In this document: positions 10,099-20,600 of the stretch, piece after piece
How positions within the stretch are numbered: position 1 is the first letter of the stretch
How the letters are laid out: every line of letters begins with the position of its first letter
Assembly: GCA_947652605.1 (NCBI GenBank)
Contig: OX393577.1
Span: 33,669,466-33,733,465 of the forward strand
Source of the DNA: Elmis aenea
Lineage: Eukaryota > Arthropoda > Insecta > Coleoptera > Elmidae
DNA: 64,000 nucleotides
Direction: 5' to 3'
Made by a program: the position numbers and the translations under genes
The notes under the pieces: model-generated
Databases searched by the model: none
What the model was told of the DNA's origin: nothing
Seen by the model: only the letters and a program-made list of their open reading frames with translations

Positions 10099-13000
10099 CT
10101 ACTGCGCCTGGGGGTCACACTGCAGAAGTCGCACGATTGACGGATCACTCTTTGCGCCCTCAATGAATTCTTCTAGGCTGAGCTTACCATCCTTATTTCG
10201 ATCCATTTGACGAAAGATTTTATCCGTGCGTTTCTCTGGCGTACTTTCATCTTCTGGCATTTTCATTACGGAACCTACCATTTTATAAATGGCCTATAAC
10301 AACAAGGATTATCACTTACCTGTTGAACAAAAGACGACCGGTTTAAAGATTCTTACCGTTACGATTTCCAACATTTCTTGTCTCGAAATATAACCATTAC
10401 CATCCAGATCGTACATTGAAAAAGCCCATTTAAGCTTTTGCTCCAACTTCCCTCTAGAGGTCACCGATAGAGCACAAAGGAATTCCCGAAAATCTATGGT
10501 GCCGTCGCCGTTAGCGTCGAAGGTACGAAATACGTGCTCTGCGAATTTACTTGCATCCCCGTAAGGAAAGAAATTGCCGTAAATTTTCTTGAACTCGTCA
10601 ACAGACAGATGACCGCTTGGACAATCCTTTAAAAAGCCTTTGTACCACTCTTGAATCTCAGCATCTGCGATAACAAACACACCGTATGACGTAAAATAAT
10701 ACGTAATATGCTAGGTTCGAAGCTATACATTCATGTTCCTGATAGACCGTAGACTTATGATGAGAATCGATTCGGTTCACAGCAATACACTTAATTATCT
10801 CATGAAATATAATTTTTCTAACATATGTAGGTATTAACCAAAAATTACGACCATGTAGTAGTTTGTATAGAATGACGGGATAGTGGTCCTTAGGTTTATA
10901 AAGAAAACTCTTTACATCAGCTAAATATTTCGGATCTTTATTTGATCCTTCATCAGTAGCTATAAATAAAATGCACAGTGTCCTTAAAATTATAATTTAG
11001 GAGTCTAATAAGGTGCTACTCACCGATGAGCGAGGATGTTCGAAAGCAACAATAAGGTGAACATTAAAATTTCTCGAAGATGAAATGGTTAAAATTGATG
11101 AAAGTACTTCATTAAAATTTGCTTGAATTTTTAATCGTCGACACATGTGGTTTTCTCTTGACAAAAAATAAATTAACTGTTTTGATTGTGCCGTCGAAAA
11201 CTTTTAATATGTTTAACATCATCCATTGTACCTTTTATTTATCGGATGTTGATCTATCCTAGTGATTAGAGTGACAAATTATCTACGAATCCACATGTTG
11301 ATTTTCTCTTTATAACTTCAATTTTCAATTTTTCAAATTTCAATTTATTTTTTGTCAAGAGAAAACCACATGTGTCGACGATTAAAAATTCAAGCAAATT
11401 TTAATGAAGTACTTTCATCAATTTTAACCATTTCATCTTCGAGAAATTTTAATGTTCACCTTATTGTTGCTTTCGAACATCCTCGCTCATCGGTGAGTAG
11501 CACCTTATTAGACTCCTAAGTTATAATTTTAAGGACACTGTGCATTTTGTTTATAGCTACTGATGAAGGATCAAATAAAGATCCGAAATATTTAGCTGAT
11601 GTAAAGAGTTTTCTTTATAAACCTAAGGACCACTATCCCGTCATTCTATACAAAATATGTAGGTATCTTTGTGAAATTATGCAATATTTGTTTATTGTAG
11701 ATAGTTAACAAACAGTCAAGGGTAAGATCGTAAAAAACGCTATAAGTACCGTTACAGAGATACAGGAGATGTTATCTTATCAGTACGTCTTTAATGAAGA
11801 ATTTTAACACAGCTGTTTTTTAACAAATAAAGTACCATTTCATATGCAAAACTGCTTAGCATTGCAAAAATTAACCTTTTTTTAATGCTTAAATTATTAT
11901 TCAATCTCGCCTTCCTTTTGCATTATACAGTGTCGCACAAAAGTATGAAAACAAGGCAAATATCTAGAATACTATTAAAGATTACAATGAAATTTAGTTT
12001 CTGACCGTCATCGTATGTTCCTGATTTGATGAAAAGATTGAGGTTGCAATGGTTCAACCGGAAACGAATTTTACATAGAAAACCCTGTATAATTATATAT
12101 TTTTAGACTCCGCTTTAAATTTACTTTAAAAAACATCGGTTATTTTCGAACAGATGAAAAAAAAAACAAGATAGTTGATATAATAATTTTACTGTTCTTT
12201 CAATTGTTTAAAAATTATCGTTGTCTACCTTCATAACCACTTGAAAATATGATGTTACCCTCATAATTAACAATAAAATCGCGTTATCTCGGAAAATATC
12301 AATTTTTGGTATAAAACTGGCTTAATATTTTTAAAGAACAATTAAATTTTCTGAAGGACTGTCTAAAAAAATTAGGGTGTTGTATTTAAGAAAAATGAGT
12401 TATCGATGTTTAAGGTTTCACAAGTTTGACTAAGCCTAAAAAAAGCCCTGTATAATATTTTTTAAATGTAGCTAGTGGAAAGTGTTAATTAATTTATTGC
12501 CAATCTAACTTTTAAACCTGCCTTTTTAAAGCAAATTTTTAAAACTGCTGTATCGCTCAAAATTTTCCTACAAATGTAAATTTCACGAAAACAGTTGACT
12601 TAAGTAACACCCATATAACCTTATCCATTAATTAAAGTGAATTTCAAGAGAAATCCAAAAAAACTTCAAAGTTTAAGTACGTTTCCAGTTGAACCGGTAG
12701 CCGTATTGCAACATCTATATTCTCATCAAATCAGGAACATGTTATGACGGTCAAATACCAAATTTCATTGTACTATCTTTAACAGTATTCTAGATATTTG
12801 TTTCCATACTTTTGTGAAGCACTGTATTTAAAATTTATTTAGACGTACTTGTTATGAGCCACTCAAGATACAAAAAAAAAACACGTCTAGCAACAGTAAG
12901 TTCGTCTCATAAATACGTATTCGCCCAGGCTAATTCAACCATACTGATGTTGAAATGATTATTGTAAAATTTTGATCTTTGCGAATACTACAATATTAAT

Positions 13001-13221
13001 TTAATAACATAAATGTAAAAATTAAACTTGAACGAATTTTTATCAATAAATGAAATAAGATCCATCAAAGATTTGATTCTTAAAACTGGCCAACAGTTCA
13101 GCAGAAACATTTCAACGGAGAGCTGTAAACCTAGCAATACAAAAATCTTACCTGAAAATTCCGTATTCTGCTTGAGGTCTTCCAACACCTCTGGTTTCAA
13201 TTTGCTATTCTGCTTCCCCAT
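10099..13221 (-). CDS. Nca: Neurocalcin (neuronal calcium sensor), complete
   Basis: A recoverin-family calcium sensor that binds membranes through an N-myristoyl group in neurons. Three coding exons: 13221-13152, 10664-10357 and 10293-10099. Introns are 2,487 bp (phase 1) and 63 bp (phase 0), both GT-AG. The total is 573 bases, 190 residues, the usual family length. MGKQNSK provides the myristoylation glycine. EF-hand 1 is the normal degenerate CPSG type. EF-hands 2, 3 and 4 have complete loops at about residues 73-84 ([12 protein letters not shown]), 109-120 ([12 protein letters not shown]) and 157-168 ([12 protein letters not shown]). The C-terminus reads LLQCDPQAQ. The start ATG at 13221 is fixed by the family N-terminus. 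A 5' non-coding exon is likely but not identified. The large intron carries two transposable elements, one with hammerhead motifs. The product is near identical to Drosophila Nca as I remember it. Confidence 0.96.
10919..10962 (-). ncRNA. Hammerhead ribozyme motif, type I (left arm, sense with Nca)
   Basis: The 44 bases are identical to the + strand motif at 11554-11597, in mirror orientation. CUGAUGA is the complement of 10950-10956 and GAAA the complement of 10928-10931. It lies in sense within the Nca pre-mRNA intron, about 255 bases upstream of exon 2. Confidence 0.7.
11554..11597 (+). ncRNA. Hammerhead ribozyme motif, type I (right arm)
   Basis: The core is CUGAUGA at 11560-11566. Stem II is GGAUC/GAUCC with an AAAUAAA loop at 11568-11584, then GAAA at 11585-11588. 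A minimal self-complementary AUAU forms stem III, and stem I is AGCUA/UAGCU. Cleavage is predicted after U11592. One extra A separates CUGAUGA from stem II, a spacing also seen in the Penelope fragment at 63.2 kb. Such short stem III forms are known from retroelement hammerheads that act as dimers. Confidence 0.7.
11928..12824. mobile_element. Tc1/mariner-like non-autonomous element
   Basis: Left TACAGTGTCGCACAAAAGTA and right (complement TACAGTGCTTCACAAAAGTA) ends are flanked by TA. Imperfect inverted arms extend about 140 bp inward (the gttcctgatttgatga / tcatcaaatcaggaac pair). No transposase frame remains. It lies in the large Nca intron. Confidence 0.75.
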
Positions 13222-14645
13222 AATTACAATCGGTCAACGCCGCTGTTTACTCAATTTCGCTCCCTATATTAAAAAACTGTCACTTCCTTTTCATTTAATG
13301 TATTATATACTTTGTCATTCGCACCACTTGCATCCAAGCACACAAATAAAACATGAAATTTGCCAAATTTTCGTATCATTCATTTAATATATTTAGTGAT
13401 AAAAATTGAAAGAAATACCTGCCATCAATATGTGTTAATGTTAAATATTTACTACAGTAGCTGCAACTTGCTTTGTTACCGTACAACTATGATCCACGCA
13501 ATTCAGGAGATTACTCTTATTTGTTAGTTGGTTATCTTGAAACCATTACAAATAAACCTCCTGGATCCGTTACAAACTCTTTGTTATAATAAACACTTAG
13601 AGTAGCATAGATATATCTTACAATATGTGCAAGTAGAAAAATATTAATTAATACACAATCATTCGACACCGTCCATTTTTGTATAATAAATAATTACGTT
13701 CTATGAGTAATTACTATATAATAAAACTGTTAAATATTCACTTTGTAAATTTAAAATTTAAACATTTAATTTAAAAACTGTAACATCCGCAAAATATATG
13801 AATCGAGAATGACGTAACAAATATATTTTAAACAACATCGAAAGGAACGGATAAACAATGGACATAGATATGGAAATATGTGCGCTATACGTAGAGATAC
13901 AGATATGTATGCAGAAAGAAGTACAAGTTTAATAAATAGATAGTCTGCCAGATATGTTACTCGGCTTGCAATATGAAACTCTAACAGTGTATCGGTGGTA
14001 ATTCGGCAGGTGAGTTATATAGACATCAGTACATAGTATGATATGATTAAAATGTTCAAAATACATTCATATGAAAACACATGAAAAATGTATATATCGA
14101 AACATGATTGAACTATTCCTTTGACGTCATAAGTATATGCGCTACCGTCTGTGCGCGATTGTGCACGCGAGCTTGTATGTACGCTTAATTCTAGTTGTAT
14201 TCTACGTAATCGATTAACTAAGACTAAGAATAATGCCCCAACAAACGTAGCATTAAATTTGGTACTGCCACGTTGCCGGGCCTTTCTGAGTATATCATAC
14301 GATGTCATTCCAATTGTGTACAAGCTATCGTTATGATTGTTGCAAGATTCCTGTGCCCATTAATTTAGCAGTTAATACATACAGCATAAAATATAAATAA
14401 GACGGCTAATATAATATAACAAATATAACGGCTAACCCAAAACGTTATTGACTACAATTGTATTTCCTCGATAGAATTTCGTAAGGGACCTAATTAATAT
14501 TTTTGTATCTGTCGAATTTACACATTACATAATGGATAACCGAATAAAACTGTTCTTAAGCAATTATTATGGGTCACATGGCGGACTATTAAAGTAACTA
14601 TAGTCTCTGCACTAGTGGTCCTCGCTAATTATGCTAATTTACAAA
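13222..14645. other. Spacer between the two calcium-sensor genes
   Basis: Presumed Nca 5' UTR/promoter and the 3' UTR of the upstream gene lie here. No transposon ends were seen. The short frames at 14015-14336 show no family features. Confidence 0.4.
14122..14129. promoter_or_regulatory. CRE-like site upstream of Nca
   Basis: The full palindrome TGACGTCA lies about 900 bases upstream of the Nca ATG, in a segment (14100-14300) richer in CpG than its surroundings. It could belong to a promoter or 5' non-coding exon of Nca. No TATA box or initiator can be assigned. Confidence 0.25.
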
Positions 14646-17600
14646 TTAAGGGGCCAACATTTTAGACAATTCTTCATCTTGTAAACATCCTTTGAGAAAT
14701 TCCTCTTGTGTTAGTTGACCGTCGTTGTTTTCATCCATTTTAGCAAATATATTCTTAGCTCTCTCTTCTGCAGTATCTGCAGGTCGATTGGATGAACACG
14801 CACCCAACATATCGTATATTGCCTAGGGAATAAACATATATAACAATCTTACACCTTGAACAAATACACTACGCTATAAATTTTCAAGAAATATTTGTTC
14901 AGGTACAACAGTTAGAACAACAAACTTTATGCGAAAAGGCTTAGTTAGAGCGCTGTTCTGAACAAACAACATTTACTGAAGAAATTATGAACATCACTAC
15001 AAAATTAGCAACGCAAAGAAATATTCGTATATAAACTGAAAGTTGCATGCTTATTTAGGCCTATACGTAAACCATTCTTCAAGTGGCGTATAAAAGCCAC
15101 TAAATTAAACATAGTAGCAAAAATATTTGTATATGCACAGCGTGTGTCGGTCTTTTACCCTTCGATCAGCATTGATTAAATTATTGGAGCATAAAACGTT
15201 AAGTTCTCATCGTAAAGCACTGATGTTTTTGGATACGTGTCTAACTTTTTAAGGTCCTTTACTGGAACGAGATGTCTTTTTAAACACACACGAAATGCAT
15301 AAATAGTTTTTAACGGCAGATTAGCATATTTTATACTTAATATTAAGCCTATTTTATCACTACAAAAATATAGCAAGACTAATTTTTTATTGAGCCGACT
15401 ATACGTACTGTGCATTAATAGATACGTGGTATGATCAAATAATACCCGAATCGCTCATGTATCTCCATATTTAGTAAGTGAGGGGGGATAATAGAGATAA
15501 GCTATTGTAATATATTAAGTTGTGAGTTTTAACCATTTTGCTACGAATAAAAAATCATTTCGTTTGAGACCAATAGTGCCTTTTGTAATTTAAGTTCTTC
15601 GAAAATACCGATTTTGAAGATTGAAAAACCGCGCATCTGTGTAAAATTTTGTTTTAGACTTAGATATACGGCGACTAAAACATATGAACTTATGAAAACA
15701 GCATTCGAGGAAAATGCTCAGAGTCGGATCACGTGTTTTGAGTGGTTTAAACGGTTTAAAGAATCAAAATTTCTTAAACCTCTACTTCAGACGAAAAAGT
15801 TTATAAAGTTCTTGAATCAATTCGTGCCAACCGACAACCGTTAGAGAGGTGGCAGAAGAACTAGGAATATCAAATGGGTCTTGCCAAGACATTTTCATCA
15901 GTCATGTAGCTGCAAAGTTTGTTCCTCGTCTCTTAACAGAACAATGGAAAGAGTCTTAACTCTTTTCTTCTGGTTAGACAGTATCTGGCGAAAAACGAAG
16001 TCACCTTTATTTCCCGCCCTCCATATTCATCTTACTTTACCTCTTGTGACTTCTTTTTGTTTCCAAAACTGAAGAGCTTGTTAAAATGATTTCGTTTTCA
16101 AACGATTTACGAGATTAAAAAAAAGTCGCAAGCTGATCTAAGAGTGCTTACTCAAAGTGCCTACAAGGAGTGTTTCCAAAAGTTACTAGGCGCTGGAAAC
16201 AGTGTATCTATAGCTGCTGCAGAGGACTATCTTGAAAATGATCATTCGAGATTCAAAATATTTTTTATAGATAAAGTTTTATGACGCTAGTCCGGGTATA
16301 ATTTGATTAAACCACGTTAAGACTTAAAAAAATCAATTGCAAATTAAAATACTGCAACATTAAACTTCTATTTAAATCAACGCATTAAAAAATATTATAC
16401 AAAGATTATTACACATATTTACATACTAATTGAAAAATAAAACTTATACCGATTCTATTGCCAAACTAATTTTGGTCTCTTTGTTCATAATGCGAATTTC
16501 TTTACGTAACTAATGCAAACATCTGATTTAAGAAAAAAGTTGTAATTACCTGGACAATTTTCGTCATTTCTTGAATGTCGATAACGCCGTTACCGTCAAC
16601 GTCGTACATCCGGAAAGCCCATTTAAGCTTTTCTTCGGGAGTCCCGCTCGACGTCACATCGATCGCAAGTAGAAACTCCTGTGTAAATGAATGTGTTAAA
16701 AATTTATATCTGCCAAGAGTTGCTTGTATTCAACATCATACTTATTACTAAAACAGCCTATTCGTATATGCGGATAAAGAGAACTAGAACAAGAAATAAC
16801 ACCTACCCGTTGTACAAATGTACTTGCCCTATTTTACGAAAGGAGAAGTTTTATTTATAAAAATAACTTACAGTCCTACACCTAACAGTAGAAGGACTCA
16901 TAACTAAATAAATAAACTTACAGCAAAATGTATGTATATGAACTTACAACAAAACACAAAACTTATTAGACACTTTTTGAGCAAAGTATACACTCTCAAA
17001 TTATAAATAATATTTTGATTGATAAATGTTTGAATATAAAACAATTTTTGTTAAAACCTATTTACCTAGATACTGAACGGTTTACCTACAAAAGACGTTA
17101 ATTCTTGATATAATGTCAACTATCACAGCAGATCGCGAATGCAGTTTTTATAGGTTTCAGTAATGCACGAGGCAAGCGTAAAACGACTCCATAAAATTGA
17201 ATCAACTATTTAAGTACCTACGATTATTACGTTGAATATTAAAACAGTCAACTATGATTCCTCGAAGATGTGCTATAGGTACTCCAATTAAAATTCTTTC
17301 ATTTTGATTTTTCTCTTTGTTTAGTATTGCCTTCACATTACTTTAATATTGCTTAGGTAGCGCAAAATCTGGCCTAAAAAGCTATACATATATTTTATGA
17401 ATTCTGCTCAACTCATGTGCATGTATGTCAAATCGGAGTGTGATATGAATGTGAGTGTGGAACCACTCACAGTCACTCAACTAAATATGTATGGTTTATG
17501 AATGCAACCTTTACTTGGATATAAATGTCGAAATAAAACAACGGAAGCTGAAATAGTTTCATTTAAACTTTAAACAACATCGCATTCTCAGGCTAAAATT

Positions 17601-20600
17601 TTAATTCCCAATGTACTTAAAAGGCAGTTTTTTAACAACATTTAAAAAAAATTACGATATTGACCGAATATACTACAGATAAAATAAAAGTTCCAAGAAT
17701 ACTGTTTCGTTGGTAGCAGTGACGCCCTGAGTAGGGACAGGTAAAACAACCTGGGGACACGCGTATAAGGACGGGCAAAGGAATTAAAATTTCTGCCAGA
17801 AATCAAAGTACTGAATTCCACGCTTTTTCACATCCCAAGATAAAGGCGTAGCATAAAACATTTTGTTTGTATGTAAACCCTTACTTCCTTTACAATAAAC
17901 TTACGATTACAAAGAATTAAAATGAATATCAATAAATGTAGGGCGTTTTAATAGGAACTGTGTATAAAATATTTAATTTTAAATTGTTTTAATGTTACTT
18001 ATAATAAGCAATAATGATAGTATTGCAATAGTGCCTGTACAATTACCAAAGCAAATACCTTAGTAGTAAATCGTTGTTTATGCATTTATTTTGGCCCGCT
18101 TACTATTAGGAAAAGTCTTATTAGGCTCTCATAAATTTTGAGTTCGAGACCCCTGCTAAAGATTTTCAAATTGTCTGATAAAAGGTTAATGTTTAAATTT
18201 ACTAAAAAATGTATTGTCCTCGCAATTTCTAAACAAAAAGTAAAGCACACAACAACAACAACAATTGTTCAGTACGAAAACGCAACTGGACTTGTACACA
18301 TTTATACTTAAGTGTTTTTACAGCTAAGTTCACATAAACGCAAACCAATATGTTAGGAGAATATTAATTTCAAAAACTAACTTTTACATTTGAGCCGTTT
18401 ACAGGCCAAATCGATTAACTCCACTTTGAGTATTTCATAAATTTGGTGTGCCAAAGCGCTTGATTTATGCTAAACATTTAATATCTAAAATAAACATTCT
18501 TAATATTTAAATTTAGTACCACAAAAATTTAAAAAAAATGTTGGTTGCGAATTAAACACAATTGTTTTTTAAAAAGAACATTTAATTCTGGAATATACTA
18601 CATATTTTATGCATTTTATACGTTGTTAGATAATAAAAAAAATACACCTGTAATAATACATTCTACCATGTTTATTTGAATTTAAATTTTAAACGGAATT
18701 TTGAAAAAAGGACTGTTTACCATTTTATCAATTTTCTCTACTTTTATTTTGTGGAGTTAATCGATTTGGCAACTGAGCGGCTCAAAAATGTTAACTTGTG
18801 AATTTCAATAAGCCGTTTCAGGATAACTACGAGTATTCTGCTTGGTACGTGCTATCAAATTAAAAATTAGTAAAAAAAACCATACCCATAAAACTCGATA
18901 TTTATAATTAACTCTGGAAAAAGTGTCGGTGGCTCGAAGTCTTATTACTTGGAAGGTAGATTTATGTTTGTTGACCCTCCAGCTTACAACATTTAATTAA
19001 GAACGTTTAACAAATAAATTGTGACAAACAAAATTCCAATTAAAAAAAGTCTTGTAAACGTTACAGAATAGCATACTTTAGACTTATTATTAGAGTTGAG
19101 AATAAATAATAAAACATTAATAAATTATGTTCTTTCAATAATAACCGCTAATGTCTAACATAAATTTAGTTTCAAAGAAAAAACACTTTACAGCCGCAAA
19201 ATATTGTAATTAAAACTAAAAGCACGTTTAGCAAAACATAATTAATACATGTATGTTGTTGTTATAGCGTTGACTCGTACTGTAAAAACGTAAAACAAAT
19301 ATCCAGTCAGACACAGTGTGACAATTAAGTTCCCGGACTGAGGCCATAAAAAAACACTCAAGAAAGATCAAAAATATTTATTTATGTCATTATTTAAAAT
19401 AATCCCCGCCCGCTCCTGAACACCGTTTACATCGCTCATACAACAATCAATGGCCCTAGAAAACGCTTCTTCCGGAATCGCCTTTAGTTGCTTTTTTGCG
19501 GTCTTCTGGATCGCTAAAAATCCTTGAATCTCGTCCCTTTCATTTATAATATTTAATTTAGGGAATACAAAAAAGTCCGCTGGAGCCAAATCGGACGAGT
19601 AGGTGGGATGGGGTAATATAAGGATCCCTTGGTGGGCTAAAAATTCAGACACAATCATTGACGAATGTGCAGTAGCCCTCTTTCTCGAAATTCAGGCCGC
19701 ACACGATGTATGGGTAGTTCACACGGTGACTTTTAAAGTCGCGATTTTAAAAGTCGCGACTTTTAAAATCACGACTTTAAAAGTCACCGTGTGAACTACC
19801 CAAATTAAAAGTCGCGACTTTAAAATAAAAATGGCCGCTCTTGTAATTGCAGCATCGAGTATTGTAGAGCAACTAATTATTTTGAAGTTGCTATTTGTTG
19901 ATAATGTTCTAAAATCGTTGAAACATCTATTGGGGACATGATAAATTGGAAATCGATGACAAACAAATGTATATTATGGTGCCTTTCCACGTGAGAGTAA
20001 ACTACTCTCGATAGCAGCGTCGCCAAGGATACAGCCCCTGAGAGTAACTCGCGATTGGCTGTATCCTTGGTGACGCTGCTATCGAGAGTAGTTTACTCTC
20101 ACGTGGAAAGGCACCATAAGGTTAGGTTAACCTAACTTATTTGTCTGTTATGTTAAAATATAAAAAGATGGTAGGCTTACGTCAAAAGTCGAACTGTCAA
20201 ATCGAAGTCGCGACTTTAACGAGACTTTAAAAAGTCGCGACTTTTTAGTTCACACGGTGACTTTTAAAGTCGCGACTTTTAAAATCGCGACTTTAAAAGT
20301 CACCGTGTGAACTACCCATAACTCGAGTGAATAATCTCTTCATCACTTCCCTATAAAACTGACCATCGACAGTCTGGTGTTCTGGTACAAATTCGTGGTG
20401 AATGATACCTTTGGCATCAAAAGATGAAATCAGTATTGTCTTAACTCGCAAATTCTGCATCCCCACTTTCTGCGTTTTCGGTTGCTTTGGACCCAACCAC
20501 GTTGGACTTTTACGTTTTGTTAATGGATCGTACATGAAACACCAACTTTCGTCACCCGTTACAGTACTTTTTAAAACTTTTCTATCACCTTAAACATTGC

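Larger units (their letters stand above)
10835..11654. mobile_element. Foldback element in Nca intron, possibly Penelope-derived
   Basis: Arms of about 300 bp (10862 to about 11175 and 11343-11654) are inverted copies with very few differences. The outer ends pair tttgtatagaatgacggg with its complement. The 12-bp ATATGTAGGTAT flanks the unit on both sides (10823-10834, 11655-11666), with 27 unpaired bases on the left. Each arm contains the same hammerhead-ribozyme motif. The long variable-length TSD, the inverted arrangement and the ribozymes suggest a Penelope-like element, but no protein fragment is present. Transcription of Nca would form a hairpin with about 300 paired bases. Confidence 0.75.

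Noticed and set aside
11561..11654. 32-codon open frame in the right arm of the hammerhead foldback, looking like a coding exon after a possible acceptor
   Set aside because: It overlaps the ribozyme core, splicing to the upstream ATG frame gives a stop, and no family was recognised.
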